Origin: UBA7330 sp965243485 | Lineage (GTDB): Bacteria; Bacteroidota; Bacteroidia; Cytophagales; Cyclobacteriaceae | Direction of reading: 5' to 3' | Assembly (NCBI GenBank): GCA_965243485.1 | Contig: CBDEVP010000001.1 | Span: 2,418,001-2,482,000, forward strand | DNA length: 64,000 bases | Shown here: positions 35,603-44,337 of the stretch, in pieces | How the letters are laid out: every line of letters starts with the position of its first letter | Numbering within the stretch: the first letter of the stretch is position 1 | Position numbers and translations under genes: made by a program | The notes under the pieces: model-generated | Databases searched by the model: none | What the model saw: the letters and a program-made list of their open reading frames with translations, nothing else | What the model was told of the DNA's origin: nothing

Positions 35603-36955
35603 ATGAGCGAGCTTAAAAGTGACAGAAGAAAATTTATTAAGAAATCCGCGGCAGGTTCTGCAGCGCTGGTTGCCGGAGGCATCCTGCCTCAATTTTCAGC
35701 CAAAGCCTATTCCAGGATCATTGGGGCGAATGACACCCTGAATGTTTCGGTGATGGGGGTGAATAGCCGGGGAAAGTCTCTGGCACAAAATTTTGCCCGT
35801 CAGGATAACTTTGAAGTGCTTCATATCTGTGATGTGGATAAGCGGGCCGTTGATTCCTGTATGGAAGTCGTGAAAGATAAGCAATCATCCAAAGTCAAAG
35901 GCTTTGGCGACTTCAGAAAGTCGCTTGAGAGCAAGGATATCGACGTGTTTGTGATCGCGGCCCCTGACCACTGGCACGCCCCTGCGGCCTTGACTGCATT
36001 ACAGGCAGGCAAGCATGTGTATGTAGAGAAGCCCTGCAGTCACAACCCCAACGAAGGGGAAATACTCGTTGAAGCAGCTACCAAATACAATAAGGTTGTT
36101 CAAATGGGCAACCAGCGAAGGTCCTGGCCCAATGTGATGGCAGGGATTCAGGCCCTGAAGGATGGAGCGATCGGGAATGTATACTTTGGAAGGGGATGGT
36201 ACACCAACAACAGACCGTCGATAGGCACCGGCAAAGTGGTGGCTCCACCGGAATGGCTGGACTGGGAGCTCTGGCAGGGCCCGGCACCAAGAAAAGAATA
36301 CAAAGACAATATCGTGCACTACAACTGGCACTGGCTATGGCATTGGGGTACTGGTGAGGCTCTCAATAACGGAACCCACATGGTCGATCTGCTGCGCTGG
36401 GGATTGGAGGTGGATTACCCGACCATGGTGAGTTCCAATGGAGGAAGATACCGGTATCAGGATGACTGGGAGACCCCCGATACACAGGTGATCAATCTTG
36501 ATTTTGAGAATGTGACCATGTCGTGGGAAGGCAGAAGCTGTAATGGAAAACCAATCGAGGGCAGTTCAGTAGGAGTGATGTTTTACGGTGAGGATGGCAG
36601 TATCCTGATCCCGGGAGGTAATAGCTATACCCAGTTTGATTTGAAGGGAAATGTGGTGAAAGAGGTGAATGACAACGTAGAGATAGATTCAAGAAACCGG
36701 GTGAATCCGGCAGCTCAGCTGGACGCCATGCACATCCAGAATATGTATGATGCCATTTTTGATGGAAAAGCCCTGGCTGCTGATATCGACTCCGGCCATA
36801 AGAGCACCTTGCTGGTACAGCTGGGTAATATTGCGCAAAGGGTCGGCCGGTCACTGAATGTGGATCCAAAAAACGGCCACATCCTGGATGACAAGGATGC
36901 GCTTAAATACTGGAGCCGAACTTATGAGAAAGGCTGGGAAATGAAATTGTCCTAA
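35603..36955 (+). CDS. Tat-exported Gfo/Idh/MocA family oxidoreductase
   Basis: The 450-residue enzyme is given from the ATG at 35603 (MSELKSDRRKFIKKSA, a twin-arginine signal). An in-frame ATG at 35567 adds 12 residues before the signal and is less likely. The Rossmann motif VMGVNSRGKSL and the catalytic motif VEKPCSHNP, including the EKP lysine, are intact. The C-terminal domain has the aromatic WHWLWHWGTGEALNNGTHMVDLLRWG. Close relatives oxidise sugar hydroxyls, including C3 of glycosides, in the periplasm. The next gene is a DUF1080 protein 6 bp downstream, which supports a 3-keto-glycoside pathway: oxidation here, cleavage by the partner. Confidence 0.92.
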   Translation: MSELKSDRRKFIKKSAAGSAALVAGGILPQFSAKAYSRIIGANDTLNVSVMGVNSRGKSLAQNFARQDNFEVLHICDVDKRAVDSCMEVVKDKQSSKVKGFGDFRKSLESKDIDVFVIAAPDHWHAPAALTALQAGKHVYVEKPCSHNPNEGEILVEAATKYNKVVQMGNQRRSWPNVMAGIQALKDGAIGNVYFGRGWYTNNRPSIGTGKVVAPPEWLDWELWQGPAPRKEYKDNIVHYNWHWLWHWGTGEALNNGTHMVDLLRWGLEVDYPTMVSSNGGRYRYQDDWETPDTQVINLDFENVTMSWEGRSCNGKPIEGSSVGVMFYGEDGSILIPGGNSYTQFDLKGNVVKEVNDNVEIDSRNRVNPAAQLDAMHIQNMYDAIFDGKALAADIDSGHKSTLLVQLGNIAQRVGRSLNVDPKNGHILDDKDALKYWSRTYEKGWEMKLS

Positions 36956-36961
36956 ATCATC

Positions 36962-37750
36962 ATGGTGAAATCTATACTTACAGTGGTTATTGGTCTTTTG
37001 ATTGGTATTTTCTTTGAAGCGAAGAAAGAAGTAGTGATTACTGTGCCGGAAAAAGCAAAGGTCAATTCGTTGACAGCGGCTGAAAAGAAAGCGGGGTGGA
37101 AGCTTCTGTTTGATGGAAAAACTTTTGACGGCTGGCGGGGACTGGGACGTGATCACGTGCCTGAAGCCCACTGGAAAATTGAAGACGGAGCTATCCGAAA
37201 AGTCAATGGTGACGAAGTTAGGCCTCTTCCGAACGGTAGCGAACCCGATAGTGGAGATTTGACAACCGTTGAAACTTATGAAAACTACGAGCTTTCTTTC
37301 GAATGGAAGATCCTGAAAGCCGGCAACAGCGGGCTCAAGTACAATGTGTCCGAGAAACTATCCAAAAAATATGGATCCGGCTATTCGGCGCTTGGGTTTG
37401 AATATCAGTTACTGGATGATACTGATCCCAAATATGATGGCAAATTGAAGCCTTCACAGTTTACCGCTTCTTTATACGACATGATCCCTTCCAAAAATGC
37501 TAAACCAAAGCCCGCAGGAGAATACAATCAAAGTAGGATTCTGATCAATGGGAATCATGTGGAGCACTGGTTAAATGGCCGGAAAGTTGTGGAATACGAA
37601 TTTGGGTCACCGGATTTGCTGGCGGCTTACCGGGACAGTAAATTCAATAAATACGAAGGGTTCATTGATAAGAAAAAAGGACACATTATTTTACAGAACC
37701 ATCACGATGATGCCTGGTTCCGAAATATCAAGATCCGTGAATTAAAATAA
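36962..37750 (+). CDS. DUF1080 family 3-keto-glycoside hydrolase-like protein
   Basis: The 262-residue exported protein starts with a signal sequence (MVKSILTVVIGLLIGIFFEA). It then shows the DUF1080 (PF06439) jelly-roll pattern: WKLLFDGKTFDGWRG, WKIEDGAIRK, ENYELSFEWKI, GNSGLKYNV, and the end GHIILQNHHDDAWFRNIKIREL. Members of this family cleave 3-keto-disaccharides and 3-keto-glycosides by an elimination-type route after an oxidoreductase has made the 3-keto sugar. It lies 6 bp after a Gfo/Idh oxidoreductase and 20 bp before a GH109-like gene, so all three are one operon. This gene order strengthens the functional call; activity itself is inferred. Confidence 0.9.
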   Translation: MVKSILTVVIGLLIGIFFEAKKEVVITVPEKAKVNSLTAAEKKAGWKLLFDGKTFDGWRGLGRDHVPEAHWKIEDGAIRKVNGDEVRPLPNGSEPDSGDLTTVETYENYELSFEWKILKAGNSGLKYNVSEKLSKKYGSGYSALGFEYQLLDDTDPKYDGKLKPSQFTASLYDMIPSKNAKPKPAGEYNQSRILINGNHVEHWLNGRKVVEYEFGSPDLLAAYRDSKFNKYEGFIDKKKGHIILQNHHDDAWFRNIKIRELK

Positions 37751-37770
37751 ATACCCAGAAAAAGATAGAT

Positions 37771-39159
37771 ATGAAAAATTCAAACAGAAGAGATTTCCTG
37801 AAAACTTCAGCCATTACAGGCGCATTCCTTGGAATATTACCCACTTCCATCAGAGCTAATGATAAGGGCTTCCTCAAAGAAGAGTTTGAAAGGAAAATTC
37901 AGCCGGGACCGGCAAAAGGACAGACCGTCCAGGGACTTACGGTGGCACCAATGGAGCAGGTGAGGGTGGCATTCATCGGTACAGGAAACCGGGGGACAGG
38001 TCATGTGAGACAAATGTCCGCGTTGTATCCAAAGGCCAAAGTAGTGGCTATTTGTGATATCCGGGAAGAAAAGGCAAAGGCATCTGCAGACTATCTGAAG
38101 ACAAAGGGACAGAAAGCGGATGTGTATAGCGGTAAAGAAGATTCCTGGAAGGAGATGGTTAAGCGGGACGATATAGATCTGGTGATCATCGCCACACCGT
38201 GGAATGACCATGCTCCGATGTCTATCTATTGCATGCAACAGGGTAAGCATGTGGGATGTGAAGTGCCTTTGGCGGTCTCACTGGAAGACCACTGGAAACT
38301 GGTAGATACTGCAGAACAGACGCAGCGTAACTGTATGATGCTGGAACAGGTAGGGTATGGAGACGAGGAATTATGGGTGCTGAATATGGTCCACAAAGGT
38401 GTTTTTGGTACTTTAACCTATGGAGAGGCCTCATATATTCATAATCTGAGAGAAAGCCTCTTCTCTAAAACAAACTATTACAATCAGTGGAGGATTCGTC
38501 ATCACCTGGTGAGTGATGCCAATCTTTACCCTACGCACGGGCTGGGTCCCATCGCGTGGTATATGGGGATCGGCAAAGGCGACCGGTTTGATCACCTGGT
38601 CTCCATGAGCTCACTGGAGGCCAGCCTGACAGAGCACTCAAAGACCGTGGATCCATCCAACGAGTTTTATAATCGTTCGGATTTTGCACATGGTGATATG
38701 AACAACTCACTGATCAAGACCAGTAAAGGAAGAACAATCCTGGTTCAGCACGATGTGGTGACCCCCCGGCCATATAGCAGGATCAATGCACTTGCCGGCA
38801 CAAAAGCCTATCATGAGGGGTATCCGAGCCGACTTGCTGTGCAGAATCATGAATGGCTATCGGAGGATGAATACAATGAGATGAGGGAGAAATACAAGCA
38901 TCCGATCTGGGAAGAGCTGAAAGAGGAAATTGCTAAAAATGGCGGACATGGAGGCATGGATTTCGTCATGCACTGGCGATTGATCAATGCTTTCAATAAG
39001 GGATTGCCGCTCGACCAGGATGTATATGACGGAGTAGACTGGTCAGTGGTCACGCCGCTTAGCGCAACATCCGTACAGTTGGGGAGCATTCCAGTCAAAT
39101 TCCCTGACTTCACCCGCAACCACTGGGAGAGCGCCAGGGTGCTGGAGATTTTGAAGTAG
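37771..39159 (+). CDS. GH109-like NAD-dependent glycosidase (Gfo/Idh/MocA superfamily), Tat-exported
   Basis: The 462-residue protein starts NSNRRDFLKTSAITGA, a twin-arginine signal, and has the Rossmann motif AFIGTGNRGTGHV. In place of the EKP lysine motif it has CEVPLAVSLEDHW, the EVP form typical of glycoside hydrolase family 109. Other GH109-type segments are MMLEQVGYGDEELWVLNMVHKG, NLYPTHGLGPIAWYM with the probable catalytic histidine, and VSMSS. Family 109 alpha-N-acetylgalactosaminidases use tightly bound NAD in an oxidation-elimination mechanism. Substrate specificity is not readable. It is the third gene of the 35.6-39.2 kb operon, and its stop lies 8 bp before a 99-bp palindromic element. 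Confidence 0.8.
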   Translation: MKNSNRRDFLKTSAITGAFLGILPTSIRANDKGFLKEEFERKIQPGPAKGQTVQGLTVAPMEQVRVAFIGTGNRGTGHVRQMSALYPKAKVVAICDIREEKAKASADYLKTKGQKADVYSGKEDSWKEMVKRDDIDLVIIATPWNDHAPMSIYCMQQGKHVGCEVPLAVSLEDHWKLVDTAEQTQRNCMMLEQVGYGDEELWVLNMVHKGVFGTLTYGEASYIHNLRESLFSKTNYYNQWRIRHHLVSDANLYPTHGLGPIAWYMGIGKGDRFDHLVSMSSLEASLTEHSKTVDPSNEFYNRSDFAHGDMNNSLIKTSKGRTILVQHDVVTPRPYSRINALAGTKAYHEGYPSRLAVQNHEWLSEDEYNEMREKYKHPIWEELKEEIAKNGGHGGMDFVMHWRLINAFNKGLPLDQDVYDGVDWSVVTPLSATSVQLGSIPVKFPDFTRNHWESARVLEILK

Positions 39160-39167
39160 CCACCTGA

Positions 39168-39266
39168 GACTACAAAAGTTTAGAACCTTAACGACAAGAA
39201 AGATCACCATAAATTCGAATTAATTGATTCTTGAGGCGATATGTCCTTATCTAAACTTTTGTAGTC
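39168..39266. repeat. 99-bp palindromic element, copy 1
   Basis: GACTACAAAAGTTTAG (39168-39183) and its exact complement CTAAACTTTTGTAGTC (39251-39266) form 16-bp inverted termini around a 67-bp AT-rich interior. A second element with the same termini and the same total length lies at 40388-40486, on the other side of one lipoprotein gene. The interior sequences do not look alike by eye. It might terminate transcription of the sugar operon or be a non-autonomous mobile repeat. Confidence 0.8.
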
Positions 39267-39319
39267 TTTATGGCTACTGATGTTATTTGTTGATTGGTTT
39301 TTCAGGATCTAAATGCCGG

Positions 39320-40351
39320 ATGAAACCGAATACATTGATCTTAACACTCTTCATCCTTCTTTCATGTCATCAAAATAGAGATGGATCAAAAAGACCGATC
39401 ATTGATCTGTGGTATGGAAATGAACAATCCTTCGGGCATATCGGCAATCCGCAGCAACAAGTCAACATACTGGGGAATGTGAATTCCGAGATCCCTCTGA
39501 AATCACTTTATTTTCTCCTAAACGATGATACAGTCAGGCATTTGCTGACATGGGGCAGCGACAAATACCGGCTAGCAAAGGAGGGAGACTTCAACATTGA
39601 AATATACAGAGATCAGCTTAATGAGGGATTGAATAAAGTCATGATCTATGCCATTGATTCTACAGACAATATGACCTCTGAAATGGTAAACGTTCACTAT
39701 TCTAATCAAAATCAATGGCCGCTCCCTTACACAGTGCAATGGGACAAGGTAAGAAACATCCAGGATGCGGTTCAGGTGGTGGATGGACAATGGGAATTGA
39801 CGAAAGATGGAATTCACATCCTTGATAAGTACTACGACCGTGTTCTGGCGATTGGGGACAGTACCTGGGAAAATTATGAGATCGAAACCTCTGTGATATT
39901 TCATGGTGTGTCTGAGCTTGCTCCGGGACCCCCGATCTTCAATGTTTGCCATGTCGCCATTGCCAGCCGATGGCCAGGGCATGATACGGATGATCATCAG
40001 CCAAACCGGAAGTGGTTCCCGCTGGGAGCAACCTCGGAGTTTACCGTTAATGAGAATCTTGATAGCTGTGTCTGGCGGATCTTCGATGGCGAGCATTTCA
40101 TGGCCAAAGATTCCACTCAGATACGGACACTGTCTTTTGATCACAAATACGCCCTGAAGCACAGGGTAGAATTGTTGAACGACAAGACCACCCTTTATAG
40201 CGTAAAGTTCTGGGACCCTCGGTTTTCTGAACCGGAGGAATGGGACTTTCAAGCCATTGAACCACCCGGTGATTTGGGTACAGGGAGTGCTTTGATCCTT
40301 GCTCACAATACCGAGGTGACCTTTGGAAATATCTATGCGAGGCCGCTGTAG
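39320..40351 (+). CDS. Hypothetical lipoprotein bracketed by palindromic elements
   Basis: I do not recognise a characterised family. The start is taken at the ATG 39320, giving MKPNTLILTLFILLSC, a lipoprotein signal with Cys16; a TTG 33 bp upstream is in frame but would spoil the signal. The product has 343 residues. The N-terminal part (residues about 20-120) looks like an Ig- or CBM-like beta domain. The C-terminal part (about 140-343, TWENYEIETSVIFHG, FGNIYARPL at the end) resembles the concanavalin-like folds of DUF1080 or LamG proteins. It follows the sugar operon on the same strand but is set apart by the 99-bp element, with a second such element after it. Confidence 0.7.
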   Translation: MKPNTLILTLFILLSCHQNRDGSKRPIIDLWYGNEQSFGHIGNPQQQVNILGNVNSEIPLKSLYFLLNDDTVRHLLTWGSDKYRLAKEGDFNIEIYRDQLNEGLNKVMIYAIDSTDNMTSEMVNVHYSNQNQWPLPYTVQWDKVRNIQDAVQVVDGQWELTKDGIHILDKYYDRVLAIGDSTWENYEIETSVIFHGVSELAPGPPIFNVCHVAIASRWPGHDTDDHQPNRKWFPLGATSEFTVNENLDSCVWRIFDGEHFMAKDSTQIRTLSFDHKYALKHRVELLNDKTTLYSVKFWDPRFSEPEEWDFQAIEPPGDLGTGSALILAHNTEVTFGNIYARPL

Positions 40352-40387
40352 ACTGTCGCGGCACAAAGACTACAAAAAGTAGCGGTA

Positions 40388-40486
40388 GACTACAAAAGTT
40401 TAGAACACAACTCTCAGCTCAAATGATTGGTGATTTCACCGTTTAGCCATTTGATATGATCTGGAATGTGTCAAACTTTTGTAGTC
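40388..40486. repeat. 99-bp palindromic element, copy 2, with an extra half-site
   Basis: GACTACAAAAGTTT (40388-40401) and AAACTTTTGTAGTC (40473-40486) form 14-bp inverted termini. The span is exactly 99 bp, as in copy 1 (39168-39266). A further degenerate half-site GACTACAAAAAGT lies at 40368-40380. The right end runs into the convergent GNAT gene and supplies its last codons and stop (TCA at 40471-40473). Confidence 0.8.
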
Positions 40487-40992
40487 TGCTGACCCCGCGG
40501 CAGAACCACTTTCTCCATCAGATAATCATCCATCACAAATCCACCCCCGATATCTGCAACAGGCTCCCCTGTGATTTTAAACCCCCACTTCTTATAGGAG
40601 TCGATCGTTGCAGCATTGCCTTTATTTACTGTCAACCAGATCTTTCGCTTCCCAAGCTCACGGGCTTTTTGTTCTATAAAATTCAGGGCTTGTCTTCCTG
40701 TTCCTTTCCCTCTTTGTTCATTTAATAAATACAACTTGCTCAGGAAGAGGCTATTTTCATCCGGCCTGATACAGATGTATCCAATGGATCCGGACTCTAC
40801 TTCGATAAGGAAGTAAAGATATCCATCGGTAATTTGTTGCTTCATCGCCTCAAAGGACTGCAGGTTCTTCAGCATGTATGCTACCTGTGCAGAGCCAATG
40901 ATAGGAGTGAAATACTCAGTCCAGATCTCTTTTGCTAGCTTTGAAGCAGCTCTCAACTGATCATCTGTTGCTGCATGCACAAATTGAATCAT
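40471..40992 (-). CDS. GNAT family N-acetyltransferase
   Basis: The 173-residue protein has the GNAT fold: the acetyl-CoA binding loop is seen as LYLLNEQRGKGTGRQALNFIE (R/QxxGxG/A type), then IWLTVNKGNAATIDSYKKWGFKITGE with the conserved late strand and helix. The acceptor is unknown. It starts 9 bp after the DUF885 gene ends and is co-transcribed with it. Its C-terminal residues QTTKV and the stop codon are encoded by the right end of a 99-bp repeat, so insertion of the element may have replaced the original C-terminus. Confidence 0.92.
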   Translation of the reverse strand: MIQFVHAATDDQLRAASKLAKEIWTEYFTPIIGSAQVAYMLKNLQSFEAMKQQITDGYLYFLIEVESGSIGYICIRPDENSLFLSKLYLLNEQRGKGTGRQALNFIEQKARELGKRKIWLTVNKGNAATIDSYKKWGFKITGEPVADIGGGFVMDDYLMEKVVLPRGQQTTKV

Positions 40993-41001
40993 TTGATAAA
41001 C

Positions 41002-42765
41002 TTACTTAACAGACTCGATCCACTTATCAATTTTCTCTTCCAATAAGGCCAATGGAATGGAGCCAGTTTCCAGCACCTGGTTGTGAAATTGCCTGATATC
41101 GAATTTTTCACCAAGCTCCAGCTCTGCCTTACCTCTGAGTTCACGGATCTTTAATTGACCGATTTTGTAAGCCAATGCCTGTCCGGGATTGGCCATGTAA
41201 CGTTCGATTTCTCTTTCAATGCTCTCACGCGACTGAGCTTCATTCCTGAGTGAATACTCAATGGCTTCTTCCCTCGTCCATCCTTTGCTGTGGATACCGG
41301 TATCTACTACTAGCCTGATCGCTCTATGCATTTCGTAACTCAGCATTCCGAAATACTGATAGGGGTCTGTATATAATCCTAATTCTTGACCGAGAGATTC
41401 TGTGTAAAGCGCCCATCCTTCGGTATAACCACTATAACTCAGCGTTTTCCTGAACATAGGAAGTTTTTCGTTTTCACGTGTCAAAGAGATCTGGTAGTGA
41501 TGGCCAGGAATTGCTTCATGCAAAAACAAGGACTCACTATCAAAAATATTATATTTTTCCACATCAGGTATCGGCACATAAAAAATGCCTGGACGTGTAC
41601 CATCTAGTGATCCTGATACATACTCCGCAGATGCAGAAACCTCTCTAAAAGCTTCCGTCCTCCTTATTTCAAAAGGAGTTTTTGGCTTTTTATCAAAAAG
41701 CTTTTCAACATTAGGTTTTATCCGCTCGTGGATATCTTCAAAGTAATCAATTACCTCCCGCGGGTCATCGAAAGGCATTAACTCCTCCTTGTTTCTCACA
41801 TGATCAAAGAATGAAATGAGGTCCCCTTCATAACCCACCTGGGCTTTCACCTTTTCCATTTCTGCAGATATCCTGGCTACTTCATCAAGACCCAGCTGAT
41901 GAATTTCGTCAGCAGTCATATTGGTGGTGGTATATAGCTTGATCTGATGCTGATAAAAGGCCTCACCTCCAGGCATTTCTCCATATCCGCTTGATTCTCG
42001 TCCGGCACCTAAATATTCGTTTTTCACAAACTCGGTCATTTCCCGATAAGCTGGGACCACTTTGTCCCGGACCATCTCATCATATTTCTTGATTAGTTCT
42101 TCTTTTTCTGCATCTGTAAATGTCTCAGGAAGATTCTTGATCGGGCTGTAAAACAGGTTTTCATCCACACTATCAGTAACCATGGATTCAAGTTGAGGGA
42201 TCACTTTCTGAATCAGAGGTTTGGGCAATACGTAATCCTGCTCAATGCCTAATCTCATTTTTTCCTGAGCGGTTTCCAGCCACTGGAGATATCCATCTAC
42301 TCTTCTCACCCAATTTTCGTAATCTTCTACCGTTTGAAATGGCTGAGCACTTTTCCCACTAGCCAGTTGGCCGATGGTTAAATTAATGGACCACATCTGA
42401 TCGATAGGGGTCAGGTCTTTGTTAAATTCCATGTCTTTGAGCGTCATTTCACACTCCCATCTGACAATTTTTTTACTTAGTCGTTGATCTTCTGTCAAAG
42501 ATTCATCGTCATATTGATCAATTGCCTGCAGGTATCTTTTGCAATAAGACCTCACTTCATTTTTGTACTCTTCGGACAAAAAATTAGGAAAGAGATCATT
42601 GTATCGAGGGTCGCCTGCAAATGTTGCATTTATAGGGTTTAATTTCAACCCATCCTCATAATATAGCTCGATCATTTCATCAAATGCAGCAGTGGGTTCA
42701 CCAGTATTTGTCGTGCAGGCTGGTATGGTCATTACCAGTATGAAAATTGATAGTAATCTCTTCAT
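41002..42765 (-). CDS. DUF885 family zinc metallopeptidase-like lipoprotein
   Basis: The 587-residue protein starts at the ATG at 42765; a GTG one codon upstream is in frame but not needed. The signal MKRLLSIFILVMTIPAC puts a lipid on Cys17. It belongs to DUF885, shown by LFLHEAIPGHHYQ (the HExxH-like zinc motif HEAxPGHH) and the downstream segment GYTEGWALYTESLG with a probable third ligand glutamate. Members are thought to be carboxypeptidase- or dipeptidase-like envelope enzymes, but few are characterised. It leads a two-gene operon with the GNAT gene. Confidence 0.92.
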   Translation of the reverse strand: MKRLLSIFILVMTIPACTTNTGEPTAAFDEMIELYYEDGLKLNPINATFAGDPRYNDLFPNFLSEEYKNEVRSYCKRYLQAIDQYDDESLTEDQRLSKKIVRWECEMTLKDMEFNKDLTPIDQMWSINLTIGQLASGKSAQPFQTVEDYENWVRRVDGYLQWLETAQEKMRLGIEQDYVLPKPLIQKVIPQLESMVTDSVDENLFYSPIKNLPETFTDAEKEELIKKYDEMVRDKVVPAYREMTEFVKNEYLGAGRESSGYGEMPGGEAFYQHQIKLYTTTNMTADEIHQLGLDEVARISAEMEKVKAQVGYEGDLISFFDHVRNKEELMPFDDPREVIDYFEDIHERIKPNVEKLFDKKPKTPFEIRRTEAFREVSASAEYVSGSLDGTRPGIFYVPIPDVEKYNIFDSESLFLHEAIPGHHYQISLTRENEKLPMFRKTLSYSGYTEGWALYTESLGQELGLYTDPYQYFGMLSYEMHRAIRLVVDTGIHSKGWTREEAIEYSLRNEAQSRESIEREIERYMANPGQALAYKIGQLKIRELRGKAELELGEKFDIRQFHNQVLETGSIPLALLEEKIDKWIESVK

Positions 42766-42880
42766 CACATGAATCTTTTATGTCAGTAGACAAAGTTATG
42801 AAAAGCTATGCGCGATATGAACCTCAGGAAGTCCAGACCGAGGCACAAATATTAGTTCTATGTTTTCTTTGGAAAACAGG

Positions 42881-44239
42881 CTACTTTAATCCTTCCTGAT
42901 CCAGTAGGTATATCATAGCGCTCAGGCTGGCTGCTCCCAGTTCCAGTTCCCGCTTATCAACCACTTCAAAAACATCTGAAGGGGCATGATGAAATTCGAA
43001 ATAGCGCTGCGTGTTTGGTCGCAAACCAATCAGTAATGTTCCCTGTTCATTCAGCAGTCTGATGTCGGCTCCGCCACCTCTTTGCTCAAAATCCCAGACA
43101 CGATATGGAGTAAAATAGCCCCTCCAGGATTTGACCTTTTGCTTTTGTTCGTCAGTTCCGATCATCGTAAAGCCCAGGGGCTGGAAGGCTCCATTGTCAG
43201 ATTCCAGCGCGGCGATGTGGTGTTCACCCCTTTCCTTTGCCAGTCGCGCATACTCCATACTCCCCTTGAGCCCGTTCTCTTCGTTCATCCACATGACGGC
43301 CCTCAGCGTACGTTTTGGCTTAATACCCACAGACCTGAGCAGACGGATGGCTTCGATTCCCTGCAAACAGCCGGCTCCATCGTCGTGGGCTCCTTCACCG
43401 ACATCCCAGGAATCCAGGTGTCCTCCGACAGCGATGATCTCTTCCGGGAATTCCGTTCCACGGATTTCCCCAATCACGTTGTAAGAAAGGACATCCTCAA
43501 GCATCTGACAATGCGTTTCGATATACACCTTTAGCGACTGCTCCTTGAGGATTTTACTAAGCTTGTCTGCATCGTTAGTACTGATGGCTACCGCAGGGAT
43601 CTTTTTGACTGACGTATCATAATTCAGTGCTCCCGTATGCGGAATGTCATCTCTTCGATTGGTCGCGGAACGGACCAGTACGGCCTTTGCTCCGTATTTG
43701 GCCGCTTCACAAGCTCCGGAAGCGCGCTGTCGTACTGCTTTCCCGTAAGCCTCAAAACCATTGATAATTGCAGGATCCATTTCTCCATTATAGAAGATGA
43801 TTTTTCCTTCGGCTTTTTTGCCCAGCTTCTCCACTTCTCCCAACCCACTAACTTCGATCACCTCCGCAAGGATTCCATCAGGGCCTGTACCGATGGAATT
43901 ACCGAGTGCAAGGACATTCATCTCAAACGTTCCATACTTTTCTGAATTCAAAGCCCGAGCCACCTCTTTTTTTCCCCTTACCCAGTGTGGGACCATGACA
44001 GGTTGAAGATAGACGGTATCAAAATCATAGGACTCCATCAATTGACGGGTGTATTCCACGGCTGCAGCAGCACCTGGAGATCCGGAAAGTCGGTGACCGA
44101 TATCCTTACATAATACATGCAGATCCTCATAGATCGGACTGTTGGAGAGCGCTTCATCGTATATCTTTTTGATCATCGCCTCATGCTGGGCGAACGAAAA
44201 GAGGGGTGAACAAAGCAGAATAAAAATGATTTTTTGCAT
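42881..44239 (-). CDS. M28 family aminopeptidase with PA domain
   Basis: The 452-residue exported peptidase has a Sec signal (MQKIIFILLCSPLFSFAQ). A PA domain insert spans about residues 115-245. The M28 catalytic domain has the two-zinc motif: the His and Asp of GGHLDSWDVGEGAHDDGAG, the catalytic Glu pair in MWMNEENGLKGS, an Asp in ALESDNGAF, and the late His in FEFHHAPSD. All ligands look intact. It would release N-terminal residues from peptides in the periplasm. It is separated from the DUF885 gene by about 115 bp on the same strand, so both may serve peptide scavenging. Confidence 0.93.
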   Translation of the reverse strand: MQKIIFILLCSPLFSFAQHEAMIKKIYDEALSNSPIYEDLHVLCKDIGHRLSGSPGAAAAVEYTRQLMESYDFDTVYLQPVMVPHWVRGKKEVARALNSEKYGTFEMNVLALGNSIGTGPDGILAEVIEVSGLGEVEKLGKKAEGKIIFYNGEMDPAIINGFEAYGKAVRQRASGACEAAKYGAKAVLVRSATNRRDDIPHTGALNYDTSVKKIPAVAISTNDADKLSKILKEQSLKVYIETHCQMLEDVLSYNVIGEIRGTEFPEEIIAVGGHLDSWDVGEGAHDDGAGCLQGIEAIRLLRSVGIKPKRTLRAVMWMNEENGLKGSMEYARLAKERGEHHIAALESDNGAFQPLGFTMIGTDEQKQKVKSWRGYFTPYRVWDFEQRGGGADIRLLNEQGTLLIGLRPNTQRYFEFHHAPSDVFEVVDKRELELGAASLSAMIYLLDQEGLK

Positions 44240-44337
44240 GGCTTGAAGTTAGCTAAACCTCCTTTGAAATGACATTATTTAGTGCACTTAAGTAAGGAGC
44301 AGATAAGTATGTGAGAAGGTCCAACTCTTCCTTAAGA

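Noticed and set aside
39168..40486. Interpretation as integron attC sites around a cassette
   Set aside because: The termini lack the RYYYAAC/GTTRRRY core sites of attC, there is no integrase of the IntI type in the window, and the interiors do not show attC L-box pairing. The XerD at 19.5 kb is the housekeeping recombinase.
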